Positions 1 to 9,865 of a stretch of DNA of 28,500 nt are shown here, one piece after another. Position 1 is the stretch's first letter. Each line of letters opens with the position of its first letter. The notes beneath the pieces were generated by a model. The model was given only the letters and a program-made list of their open reading frames with translations. It ran no database searches and was not told the origin of the DNA. The position numbers were made by a program, and so were the translations under genes. This DNA comes from Cristatella mucedo (taxonomy: Eukaryota > Bryozoa > Phylactolaemata > Cristatellidae), in contig WPIO01000022.1 in assembly GCA_009760855.2 (NCBI GenBank), positions 582,501-611,000 of the forward strand, read 5' to 3'.

Positions 1-2060
1 GGCAGGTGGAGGCGTCGCGCTGTTTTATTAAATCAGAAACTCATGGATTTCGTGGTTTGTCATAATCAGACCGAGAACACCGCCTAATTGAAAAAGTGAG
101 CAGACCTACAGAAATCACATTACCTGTAATACAAATGTACGCAGAAAAATGGAAGCACTTTCAAAATTCCTTGACAGAAGCAAGAGCCGGAAAAAATTGA
201 GCTAAGTAACGATCTCGTAATTACATAGATACTAGCCTCACGCTCGTAGACTTGCGCTCTCATCGCCAAAAGCGGACGCGCCGCTCACGATCTTGAGCCA
301 AGGCTGCGACGAGTTCATGACCGTGTCGTCGTGTCGTCGCCGAACTTAATTCACGTGCGAGCTACACGCACGCGAGCGGCACGCACGCTAGGGTTTAAAC
401 AGCCTTCCGTAAGGCGCCAGAAGTACACGACCCAGGCCGTGGGCTCGAGTTCTCGAGCTGGTAATCCTGTATTGCCCACAGCAAACCGCGGTGGTAGCTA
501 TTAAGGCTCCTCTGCCACACATGCACGAGGAGGCGGATAGAGAGAGATGGAGAGATAGCGTCGTCTGCAATTGCCAAAGACTAGGCCGGTAAGCGCTCGT
601 CACGACGTCTGATTCGCCATTACGCCTCGCTCTTTTGTCTGTGGCAATATATCTTATGGTGCTTGCCCTTCTTGAGTTTGACTGCGCCTGCGCCGTGCGG
701 ATGGAGCGCCGGACCCCGGACTGGTCCACCGGTCACTCGGCCAGTGAGGTCCTGCGACCATTAAGTGACTGGCCCACGGTAATTTCTCAATTCACTTCTC
801 GAAAGCATATAGCTACATTGTTATTTTTAATATGAAGGCGTCTTATTGGACAGATAGGAACACTTGCTAGGAGAGAGTTACAGTCTTGATATGGTATCAC
901 AAATGCATTCGCGGATTCGGCAGTGATACCCTTATGTAAGTCCAATAGAGTTTTTTAATGGCATTTAAAAGTAGGCAGATTTTACTGCGAATCTGATCCT
1001 GACATCTAGTGAGTTGGGAAAAAGACACCTAAATTCCTTGTAGGGATGGGGGTGATCCCCGTGAAGATTCTCTGGAAGACCCATGTGGGCATGCTGGCCA
1101 GTTTGATGCCCGACCGGCTTCTCAAGTCATCCAACGATTGGCTGCCTCCGTCTACGTCAAGTATACCTCACGCCCTAATCGCAGCGACGGGGCAGACCGG
1201 CTTCTTGTGTACCACTTTTGATCAGGGTGGTGGTTCAAAGTATGTGGATCACGGGCTCCAGAAGCATGGAGTCAATCGCCCTAGAAATATTGCTAACCTT
1301 AAAGATTATTGCTACATTTGAAACCGGATCTAACAAAACTTTAATCGAATGCTTAGGTGTTTGTACGGGATCGCAGGTGGTTGTGACATCTTTAAAGAAT
1401 AACTGCAACTAGTCTACACTAGATTAGCGATCGGATCGCATTATTAACAGCTCAGGCAAATATGAAAGAGACGATTAACAAGCAACAAAATACCACGATC
1501 TATACTCTCTATTATATTTACTGAGGGGCTGTTATTTTTAATAGCACCAGCCTAGTGTCATACCTAACGGCTCAAGTCCAGTGCGATCGATCGCTCACTG
1601 ACGTTCAAACGGTCTTGCGGTTGGACTACCTGTGCCGCTCCACGATCGATATCGGCCCGCGAGTGGCCAGTGCAGAGGCGCTTCGATTGATGCGGCATGC
1701 CGAGCAGGCCGAGCCGCCCGTTGATTTGTGCATCGTGGTGCAGTCACGGTAACGCGGGGAAACGCTGGGAAAGCGAGAGCAGGGGCGAAGAAAAAAGTTT
1801 TGCCTCCCCCTTTGAGCTGAGTGTGCAGGAAATAAACTGGCTCTGGTAGCGGCGGTCGTCGTCAGACGTTTCGTGTTTCGCGCGACTACGACTAAAACAA
1901 CGACGCTCTTTAGTGACTCTTGCGGAAGCACAAGCGTTAACGTAACCGGTCTAAAGAGACTTTTCTTTATTCCTCTCGAGATGTATAAATACACATGTAG
2001 AGCAAGATAGAAAGTGTCCCAAATAAGGGCAGCTTTGGGGGTATGTCTCGGTTACTTACC
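1..2060. other. Host-like DNA, no recognisable gene
   Basis: Mixed-composition DNA, clearly less A+T-rich than the block starting near 2550. Short open frames exist on both strands (for example 1555-1752 plus, 1626-1994 minus, 388-729 minus), but none shows a known motif and they overlap each other antisense. The stretch 360-780 is rich in CG dinucleotides and could be a promoter or exon neighbourhood, but I see no element that decides this. No RNA gene recognised. Confidence 0.6.
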
Positions 2061-2165
2061 GTTCAATTGCATTTCACTTTGCAGCAAATGTTAAGCGCCT
2101 AGAAAGAGATTAAGTTCTCTGAGGGCGCTTTATCAAGTGCATTATTATTATTATTATTGTTAGCA
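2060..2165 (+). repeat. Solo 3' end of the CR1/L2-like LINE (or SINE sharing it)
   Basis: The segment ttgcagcaaatgttaagcgc, then a short stem region (gagattaagttctct), then ggcgctttatcaagtgc and an (ATT)n tail, matches almost base for base the 3' end of the LINE copy at 10785-10870. The stem-plus-short-tandem-repeat ending is typical of CR1/L2-type 3' ends. The copy is truncated at its 5' side near 2060. Confidence 0.75.
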
Positions 2166-2550
2166 CCACTGTAGGCCAAACTAGCACTGAAGTCAGCCGT
2201 CCTCTACCGTCAGGTGCATGGCGTTCCGTTAAGCATAACAAAATCAGACTAAGAGAACACACCCTCACTCATCCGACTGCTAGCGTCCGTCTCATCTATT
2301 CAGCAACACCCCTGCTATTCATGTCGTATAGGGGTCACGTTTGGCTTTCCTTGACCGTTTCGTCGCAGGTCCAAGCCTCAAGAGCTGCCCATGTCGTATA
2401 AAAATGTCCCTCCTGGCTGGTCCGCTCCAACTTCGGGCTCGCTTTCGCTCAACCAATCAGATCGTGCCAGAATCTTACCATCATCTCAGAAGTGGCATGT
2501 TTATACAATAATACGGTAATTTTTGTAGAAACATTACATTTATTCTTTTA
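2166..2550. other. Transition zone between host DNA and A+T-rich block
   Basis: No gene is recognised. The string catgtcgtata occurs twice, near 2321 and 2389, the second followed by a run resembling a TATA box (tataaaaa). A CCAAT-like caaccaatcag lies near 2449. This could be promoter-like, but no transcript start can be argued. Base composition becomes markedly A+T-rich from about 2500. Confidence 0.35.
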
Positions 2551-2699
2551 TTTACTGACAATTTTTATATTAAATAAATTGCTTACTGGATAAATGAATC
2601 TAGAAAGGAACTTTTATGATCCTGAGTTTTTGTTGTGGTTAGATAGATTCCATTAAAAATCTTCCTTTAACAATTTGTTTATTGAGAGTAGGGTAATTC

Positions 2700-3300
2700 T
2701 CATACTGTTGAAAGAAAAGAAGAGAGTATCACGACATATGTTTATAGGCTAAGATCTTATGGAGGTTTACTTCTTTATGATATAAACAAATTGAAATATC
2801 ATTGAAAGAAGTTAGAAGAGGAAATGAAGAAGGATATAGAACCACAAGCGATACAATTATTTAATGATTGGTTGCATTGTAGAGGATGCTTTATATGTAA
2901 TCCTTATACAGATTCGAGGCTATGGATTAAAATCATTAACCAAAAAATTAAAAAATAATACTATATAGGAAATGAATAAACCACAGAAAATCAGAATAAT
3001 AATGTTTGTCCCTGAAACATCTCTCCATCTTACAAATGTATTGAAAACATACAAATACTCTGATATTCCAACACAAATTATAGATGCAATGGTAAATACC
3101 GATAATTGCTATATAAATTATATCAATACAACTAATGAAGAGCGTTTAGAAACTTTATGTTCGAGAATTATCTTTGAAAAAATTTACTTAGTTTTGTTTT
3201 TTGGACAGATTTACTCGAAACAATCATATTAAAAACTATTTCTATGTTATAAAAGAAAATGAGTTGAAGAGACACACGAGAAATTATGAATGCAAGAAGT
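2700..3300 (+). pseudogene. Unidentified degraded viral-block gene remnants
   Basis: Broken open frames run along the plus strand. One from 2824 encodes about 44 residues with WLHCRGCFICNPYTDSRLW, and the same frame can be read further upstream to about 2700 across one stop. The next, 2972-3232, starts MNKPQKIRIIMFVPETSLHL and runs 86 codons. Its reading may continue in another frame to about 3290 (HTRNYECKKFYS). The cysteines in CRGC-FIC look zinc-binding, but I recognise no family. Position and composition place these in the same decayed element as the integrase. I found no convincing DNA polymerase B motifs here. Confidence 0.4.
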
Positions 3301-3739
3301 TTTACTCATAAGATACTTAAATAAATATGGATAAAGAAAGATAGAATTGGTGTAGTCATTCTAATTTATGTCTTCTTATGTTGAAAAAGAATTTTTGAAT
3401 TTATACAGATTTATCAACAATTTCATCGTATTCCATCAAGTATTTTTCTAGATATTGACTTAAAAACAAAATATGAACGATCTTTGGGACAATGCAATAC
3501 AAGAGACTTATGAAGAAACTCTTAAATATTGAGAGTAATATGAAATATTAGAGCAAAACATTACTTCACTAATCGTGCAGAAAAAACATGAAATTGGGGA
3601 AAAAATGATGATGAATGTGCTGAATATGAGGGAAGTAGTCAAGAAATAGGCAAAAAATATGAGGAAATCACTTATTAAAAATTTTGATTAGTATTTATTA
3701 GGTACTATTTTTTTATTTTTTACATTAACTTGCCGATCT

Positions 3740-4140
3740 CAGAAAAAATATGCTAATCAGAGATATGGAGAAGTAGGAGAATATCATTCTAGAGAACTTG
3801 CCTTACGAACTTTACTACGACTAGCTATACTATATAATTTTTAAATATAGTTATCGCTCTTAAAGTTACGATATCTAGCTCATATATACCTTCTGTTTCA
3901 GATTTATCTCATGTAGTTCCTATATTCGCAGCAGTATCTACCATGTTGTTAACAATTGACACCGTTCTTGCTGAAATCGACGAACGGAAAAGATCCACTC
4001 TAGAATCAAAACTCGAGTTCATTTCAAAAATTAAAAACAAATGCATTACCATATGATATCATAACCAATAAAGAATTCTAGGATATTATAAAAGATTCTT
4101 ATGAAGTTGAAGGTTCACATAAAGACATTACTACAGTTTA
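3740..4140 (+). pseudogene. Unidentified degraded coding remnants
   Basis: Two plus-strand pieces look protein-like. One near 3745-3842 reads KKYANQRYGEVGEYHSREL followed by a Leu/Arg-rich helix, ending at a stop. Another near 3890-4050 reads as a hydrophobic helix (VVPIFAAVSTMLLTIDTVL) followed by a Lys/Glu-rich helical stretch. A frame change near 4050 gives further residues to about 4135. No family recognised. The convergent integrase begins on the other strand at 4233. Confidence 0.35.
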
Positions 4141-4232
4141 ATCACTTGTATTTATTCTCTAAATGACTTCTCTCGACATCGTTGACCTATGATCTAACAA
4201 CCTTGTCTTTCAGTATCAATATTATTCTTGTC

Positions 4233-5002
4233 CTATGCTTTTTCAAACCCTATATAGTATCCGCACCTCCTCCTCTTTTTCCTTTTTTTTTTAGCTTCAC
4301 CTTCTTCTGGTTCTAGTAAGTATCTAACATTCGTTTTAAGTTCTAATAATTCTTCGTGTTTTCCTACTTTTCTATGGTTTTTCGGTTTCTGAAGTTTAAC
4401 TCTTTTCATTTTTACAGCTTCAGCTGGTTCTTCTCCAATCGCATTAGTAGCACTATTATTCAGATAATCTAGAATTTTTGGTAGATCCTCTATCCACACC
4501 TTATTTCTTCTGCGATTCCCTTAACCCAGGCTTTCTATTTCTTTTTTATATTGGGCAATAAATGCTCTTTCTGCTAAAGTTCTATTCCTACTGTCAACTA
4601 ACGCAATATCTTTTGCTAATAGCTTCTCTTATACGTGTTCCAAGTCTTTCAATCTCTTTCTTGAATTCTCCTCTGAACTCTGATCCGGGGTCTACTGTTC
4701 TACGTTCTTGGGCCATTCTAAGGGACCTGACAAATAAACATCAACTTTAGCTACAGCTACGCTACTTTTTTCGACGACTCGCTTTTCAATGCTCATGAGT
4801 CTTTATATCTACTAGCAACGTCAATCAAAGTTAATTCATATTTGTATTCATAGCCAGTCTGCACATACAATATATCTGCTTTATGACTTTCATTTGGTAC
4901 TTCTACATCAATGAAACCATTAGGAACTTCTTTCGGTCTAGGTTTCAATAACTGGCTTATATCTGATTTTGGATCATATTTACCTTCTTTGTCTCTCTTT
5001 TA
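4233..5002 (-). pseudogene. rve/DDE integrase, Polinton-like, broken
   Basis: Would insert element DNA into the host genome. The minus strand holds, in order: 4795-5002, residues with the typical start of an rve catalytic domain (KADILYVQTGYEYKYELTLI then DVASRYK); about 4680-4790, in other frames, the lysine/serine and P-WPK segments; near 4670, a D-P-G-S-EF-like second-Asp motif; near 4580, VDSRNRTLAERAF; and 4233-4499, an open 88-codon C-terminal part with LPKILDYLNNSATNAIG, P-EA-K and VRYLLEP. This is the usual order and size (about 250 residues) for Polinton-type integrases. There is a TGA at 4793-4795, and several frame changes and stops follow. In the NRTLAER motif the residue expected to be the catalytic Glu reads Asp. 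Non-functional as it stands. Confidence 0.85.
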
Positions 5003-5261
5003 AACTTAAAATGAAATTATACTGTAAAAGGAAGTATTTTGTTCAAGGTGCTACCGAACTCAAATAGAACTTGAGTACCTCGAAAGTAGATGCCCGTTAT
5101 TTAAAAAAAACCTATCACGAGACCTAAATTAAAATTTGAAAGTAGATGAGATATTTGTGATCTTGACAGCTCTGAAACATAGTTTGACAGTACCATCCTT
5201 TGTAATAGCAAATTAATAATCTGATTGTAATTATTTTAATAATAAGTTTTCTAATTACAAA

Positions 5262-5288
5262 CCTTGCTGGAAATATTCTCCAGCAAGG
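5262..5288. terminator. Perfect intergenic hairpin between tail-fibre-like gene and integrase
   Basis: Two perfectly complementary 10-base arms (ccttgctgga and tccagcaagg) enclose a 7-base A+T loop. It lies in the gene-free gap between the end of the minus-strand tail-fibre-like gene (about 5440) and the start of the integrase (about 5002). Some large DNA viruses end transcripts at hairpins, so a 3'-end signal is possible, but that is inference from position. The rest of 5003-5440 shows no gene. Confidence 0.4.
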
Positions 5289-5439
5289 AAACATTTAAAA
5301 AAGAGGTAATCAGAGGTATATTACTATCATAACTGTCTTTCACTTATATTATTCGTGTAAATACGTAACTAATCAATAGATTAACTCTAAAATTTTCTAG
5401 ATTTTCTGCAAAAAATAGGCAGTTGGTAATCTTTAAAAG

Positions 5440-6760
5440 AACGCGTTATTGTTACAGCTAGTCTGTTCCTGTGCTTTTGGTATTTATAGCCTGAACGTCT
5501 CCAGGCACTACCGAAATATCACTACTCGGTCTTAAATACACACAATTAGATGAAACAACTACTATTTTGTAAGAAATATCAACGGAGGTGCATCTTTGTT
5601 AGTCCATACATAATTTACTGAAGTTTTTATAACAGAGTTCATCGAATTCGGATTAATAGATACTAATATTATCTCCGTTACTTTTTAACGTTTACCCAAG
5701 TATCCTTTAGTTGCTACACCTGAGGAATGAACTGGATCTGCAGCAGTTACAATTGTATTTTCATTCATATTTATGTTGCTACTTGCAGGACTTCAACTCA
5801 GCATTACATATTTTTGAGTCTTCCATGTGTTACGTAAAAGACATGTGGAAGAACCGTAGGACTAGTTTTGCTGTAATTCCAATCACTCTATGTTAGAGCA
5901 AATCCGTTCACATTCAGGTCTCCAGTCATCATATCTCCAGATTTATAACCGTACGCAATAATGACAATAATAATTTGTATAGCGCCACAAGAGAACTGGA
6001 TATCTCTCTAGGCACTTTGCAGATGGTGCACATAAAGCTTTACCAAATGTTTGGTGGTAACATCCGCCAGCAGCAGACATCGCGTAAGCAGGTGCATCCA
6101 CACGAAGGACGAATCGCAAAGACCCACCAAATGCTGTAATAAAACATTGCGTTTTAAGATTCTTTTTAAAGTGTCGTCATGTCAGGGGACGTTGTGACGT
6201 GCGTCGGTCATGATCTCCAGGCTTTGGAAGCATAGAAACTAAGGTCACGATCTCCAATGGTTTTGAGGTTCGTACGATGTATGTCTAAACGATTCTAATC
6301 AGAACAGCGGATTGTACGATTCTTACCCAGATAGGGGAGTAGTTCTAATAGGTAGGCTGAAATCAAAGAATGAAGGCACGTACAAGTAAGTGACAGAATC
6401 TTGAAGTCGATGCGCACTCAACTGACTAACATTAACAAAACCTCCAGGATTAACCACAGGCCCAAGCTTTGACATCGTAGGTCCCTGGAGGTCAATAGTT
6501 CAGTTACGTAATACAATGAAATTAGAGTCTACTTATGACTTTGTAACAGCACCCGAAGCATTTTTTGATCGATAAGGCCAGCGATTCTATTTCCATTTGC
6601 ATTTAGATAAGACAATAATTAACCACTTGACTTTGTTACATATCCACTGAGGTCTATTCTTCGATTCATCTCTCTATTCTGATTCTGGAACTTTTGATCT
6701 AACACTTTACACTTTTTTCACTACTGGTACTTGGTCCTAAGGAATCCATTTGGATCTGGC
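5440..6760 (-). pseudogene. Tail-fibre-like repeat protein A, broken and interrupted by a LINE
   Basis: Read on the minus strand from about 6760, short modules recur with the pattern 'T/SGxLNxNGNxIxxLxDPxxxxxAVTKxYxD' known from phage and large-virus tail-fibre-like proteins. They are NANGNRIAGLID and SGAVTKS with VDSNF (about 6530-6610), SGDMMTGDLNVNG (about 5900-5945) and MNENTIVTAADP with GVATKGYL (about 5695-5775). A less repetitive tail follows to about 5440. The role in such proteins is particle-surface attachment; here it is inferred from module pattern only. Stops occur inside the frame (for example after VTKS and after NGFALT). A LINE insertion (5957-6435) separates the first modules from the rest. 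The start is unclear; a candidate lies near 6760-6800 just after the nuclease gene. Confidence 0.6.
5957..6435 (-). mobile_element. 5'-truncated CR1/L2-like LINE fragment
   Basis: Minus-strand copy of the same LINE found at 9866, 15885, 18670 and 20115. Shared stretches include the 3' stem region near 5975-6005, the motif around 6110-6140 (caaagacccaccaaatgctg), and 6350-6425, which matches 18769-18838. Coding frames are destroyed. It has landed inside the tail-fibre-like gene, so it is younger than that gene. Confidence 0.8.
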
Positions 6761-6810
6761 TCTCTTAACTGCTCGAATTGATGATCTTCTAATGGATTCT
6801 TTGTATCATA

Positions 6811-6913
6811 TCATGGTCTCAATTTATGGTTAAATATTGCAAAGTTACTAATAATATCAAACTCAAAGTCAAATATTTTCCCTTTTCTAACAAAAGCATA
6901 AATAACGCATTTC

Positions 6914-6963
<50 letters not shown>

Positions 6964-7525
6964 GTATATATAAAGATCAGTAGCACCCCTAACACTTTCT
7001 ACAGCTATGAAATCTAATGGCTTTCTTTCATAGTTTAATCCATGAACATATATTTCAAATTCCAAGTAATAACACTCAGTTGATCCTAACACATTTAATC
7101 CAAGTAGACATCGTGAGTGACATTGTTTTGGTATACATCCTAGAATAATGCTTCTGATCCATAGACATTTTATCTTAACTAAAGTACTTTGATTTATTAT
7201 TCCATCAAGTGAATCCTTATAAACACAGTGTTTTAATAAAGCAGTGATTAGAACATTCTGATTTTATTCCGAGTTTCATTTCTAGAAACTTGGCAACAAT
7301 TGGCTCACAGACTTTCCCTAATGCCATTAAAGCAACCGACAATTCAGAGCTGTTAGCTATGTATTTTTTTAGTTTTCTGTGTGCCATTTTTTGGAAGTCT
7401 ATACCTGTTTGATGACCAAATATTATTTTAATTCCAAGCACTGAATAGACTTCTGATCCTCTAATAATCAAGTTCACTGATTCTTTCCATTCATCAGATC
7501 TCTGGACAAATTCAGTTTTTCCCAT
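6811..7525 (-). pseudogene. YqaJ / lambda-exonuclease-type viral recombinase nuclease, broken
   Basis: A minus-strand frame from ATG at 7525 (102 codons) and its continuation at 6811-7092. The order of motifs fits the PD-(D/E)XK fold of YqaJ-like nucleases. First is an N-terminal WKESVNLIIRGSE segment, where the family recognises substrates. Then comes ALGKVCEPIVAKFLEMKLG (about 7265-7330), matching the helix 'a-x-WG-x-x-x-E-x-x-A'. Then LDGIINQSTLVKIKCL (about 7163-7210), matching 'PDGxxxxxxLxEIKCP', where the Glu now reads Lys. Such enzymes trim DNA ends for recombination during virus replication. A stop/frame change lies near 7217, the expected catalytic Glu is gone, and a TA expansion (6916-6972) interrupts the C-terminal part. 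The segment 6811-7092 could instead be part of a separate small gene. Confidence 0.68.
6916..6972. repeat. (TA)n microsatellite inside nuclease pseudogene
   Basis: Almost pure TA dinucleotides with two TG interruptions. It lies within an otherwise protein-like minus-strand frame, so it expanded after the gene stopped being constrained. Unlike the TA runs at 15350, 19390 and 24060 it is not flanked by obvious inverted arms. Confidence 0.95.
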
Positions 7526-7549
7526 AATATTCTAATGCAAAAATTTTAT

Positions 7550-8540
7550 CCAGTATCAATATTATCGTAAACCCATGAACGTTTCATGCATGCACATTGT
7601 GAGCCATTAGAAGTTTGCTAAGCAGTATTCCCACAGATTTTTAGACAATGAACAATTGTCGATATCTGAGTAGCTCCAGCAGCTGATCGTGTAATCAGTT
7701 CATTAAACTCGATACCAACATCAAGTCTCGTAGTATTTCTGAGAGGTTGATCTTGATACGGAATTCAATTACATGAATTAGATACATAGTTAATCATTTC
7801 GGATACATTACATCTACAGGCTCTGTAGCTTCATTAAGCCCAATAGATTTCTTTTTAAACTAAGTAGATTCTTGATTTTCTGTTGAACACTTTCCATCTT
7901 TTGTATGACTACTTCTAGAAAGGCTAGGATATTGAGTAGAACCAATTGCAAGTACAGCTACATTCCTAATGTTACAACGGTTATACGTACATGGATTCCC
8001 AGTACCTTATTTATCCAAGCCCCGTGCAGCAAAAATAAACCATCTACAATTATCAATCTTATTTTGCCCTGAAAGAGTCCGCATGTGTATTTTAATCCCT
8101 GCTTATTATTACTCAAGGTTTCCATGTTTTCATGCCTCCTGAATCGATAGTTAAGCTTAAGTTTTTTCCTCAGCTCGCTAAAAATTTCCGCTAAACTTCT
8201 TCAAATACTTTGAGCAAGAGTTATACATGAAAAATTAGTTTCATCTTTGACATATTGATTCTAAAAGCATTCCAATTCCAAAAAAACATAATTCATATTA
8301 TTCATATATTCCAATATTCATTTACTACCACTGCACCCCTAGTCGTCAGTTTATTATTTTTTACCTATAGCCCCACTTGCTCTAGTCGATATAGCATCTT
8401 AATCAAATCCAGAAACTCTGGTCAAGGCAACTGCAAATGGAATACTATAAAGTATTCTATTCATATCTGCACAGAATCCAAGAAGTCGTGCTAGCAGAAG
8501 TGATATAGTAAATGTTCCATTAGTATTAATTAATGTTCCA
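7550..8540 (-). pseudogene. Double-jelly-roll-like capsid-type protein, broken
   Basis: Minus-strand pieces fit the 'double jelly roll-like' protein family that occurs in Polinton-like elements and many invertebrate genomes. 8402-8538 contains NGTFTISLLLARLLGFCADM, then a Val/Ala/Leu strand ending in LTRVSGFD before a stop; family members have the same 'F-x-I/V-PL-x-x-x-LGFxxDYxxV' sequence. 7905-8075 contains NCRWFIFAARGLDK, a stop, then NRCNIRNVAVLAIGSTQYP, like the family's 'P-R-x-V-x-x-A-F ... F-D-x-C-x-I-x-N-V-x-V-x-L-N-x-x-x-YP'. 7630-7745 contains TRLDVGIEFNELI followed by a hydrophobic strand, as near family C-termini. Expected role: capsid or capsid-like structural protein. The middle (8080-8400) is too eroded to read. 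At least four stops or frame changes. Capsid function is inferred from the family name only. Confidence 0.62.
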
Positions 8541-8675
8541 TAAATTAGGCACCATAGTTTTAAGCAACGGATGTAAAGTTGGAACTAGCATAGCTACCGG
8601 TGTTTTAATTCATAGACAAACTATCAGGCTCATTGGATTATAAATAAAGACTATTACCAGACCTTAGACAACAAA

Positions 8676-9060
8676 ATGAAGTCTCTAGAAAAAATCTCAG
8701 GTAAGCCGTTGACAAACTTAGATATAATAAAAGTATGTAAAAGAGCTCGTTATAGGAAACTTTAGAGGTGTATTCGCAAGAGATGAACTTTCAAGAATGA
8801 AACCAAAAGAAATGAAACCTGGATAAATAGCATTGGTACATCTGACCATGCAGTTTATCATTGGATTTTTGTAAAAAATTTAAGATTGCTTTTACTTTGA
8901 TTCTTTTGGTGCAGTTCTAATGAAATAAGTTACTGACTACTTAAAAAAGTTATTAAAAGTTTTTTACTTTCAGACATCAAAACTATAGCGAAACAGACTA
9001 TGGACGGAGATGCTTATAATTCTTAAAAATATTGGAAATTACTGATTTTGGAACCACAAT
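8676..9060 (+). pseudogene. Adenain-like cysteine protease (C5/Ulp1 fold), broken
   Basis: Processes virion proteins during maturation in adenoviruses, Polintons and adintoviruses. An ATG at 8676 opens MKSLEKISGKPLTNLDIIK with VCKRARY. A one-base shift near 8757 leads to NFRGVFARDELSRM, the N-terminal hallmark of this family. The catalytic His region follows as TSDHAVYHW (HW at 8859-8864). The Asp region is YFDSFG at 8893-8910. The last motif, normally N-C-G-x-x-C-L, reads DYGRRCL (Tyr codon 8999-9001), so the nucleophilic Cys appears replaced. A stop follows two codons later. Length and spacing of motifs match the family. It starts divergently about 135 bases from the capsid-like gene, suggesting a shared promoter gap. 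Dead as a protease. Confidence 0.82.
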
Positions 9061-9865
9061 GGAATTATTTTCCAATCAAATTGTATATATATAACGAAGA
9101 TATTTTCCATATATAGATAAAAAATGAATATGTAGATACAAATGGTGATTTTCTCTGATGAAAGAATTTTGATTTCTTAAGAAAATCTTCTTGCAGTTCA
9201 TGTTGAAAATAAAATTCTGTAGATTCTAAAAAAATACCTTAATGTATATCTTTATCTGAGCCCAGAAATTAAAGCAAGACTTGATGAACAAATAAATAAA
9301 GCATACGAAGAACTTGAAATTAAGAATTATGACTTTGCTCACAGATCAACTACTGGACTCTGATTTGGCTTAGGAAAACGTTATAGTTTGTTTTATGATA
9401 GAGAAAAATAGCCGATGAAGATCAAAAAACCTGAAGATCTTATAAAAAACTTGGATATAATTTCGGAATCACAGGACTAGTTGATGAGGTTATGTAACTA
9501 GAGATTATTACAATCGAGTCTCCAGACCTCACTAAAGATTACAAATTGATCGAGTTTATGTTACAGTTTTTGAGAGTTCTTTTGGAGAAGAACAATTTAT
9601 TAATCCTGCTGACAATTAATCTGACACTGGACCACAAAAAATCCTTTAAACAGAAACACTACCCAAAATAGTCCTCAGTTAATTTTTTTAGATTTTCCTT
9701 CCTTTTATGTCTGTCATTATGTTTACTAAACTTCTAGCGTACTTCTTGATCCTTGCTAGGCTACTTGGATTAGATAATTTATCGTCAAAGGAATCCTTCT
9801 TCAAAGGAATAACTTAGAGCTCCGCCCTTTACAAGACCTAGTCATAGCTCAGCTTTAGCCGACAT
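9061..9865 (+). pseudogene. Unidentified degraded coding remnants after protease
   Basis: 9240-9362 reads as a helical, charged segment (YLYLSPEIKARLDEQINKA and onward to FAHRSTTGL) ending at TGA, with a further open piece to about 9410. About 9505-9590 reads SPDLTKDYKLIEFMLQFLRV with LLEKNN in another frame. These have the look of old coding sequence rather than random A+T DNA, but I recognise no family. The second piece resembles a minus-strand segment near 17070-17130 (LLLEFLRIVLE). The LINE at 9866 truncates the region. Confidence 0.35.

Noticed and set aside
1555-1994. A host exon or gene on either strand
   Set aside because: The two overlapping antisense frames (1555-1752 plus and 1626-1994 minus) have no recognisable domain and no clear splice evidence.
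2389-2460. A promoter (TATA-like and CCAAT-like elements)
   Set aside because: The order and spacing do not fit a single start site, and no gene begins nearby.
2890-2925. NPYTDSRLW as a DNA polymerase B 'DTDS' motif
   Set aside because: Only YTDS is present, without the preceding residues or any other polymerase motif nearby.
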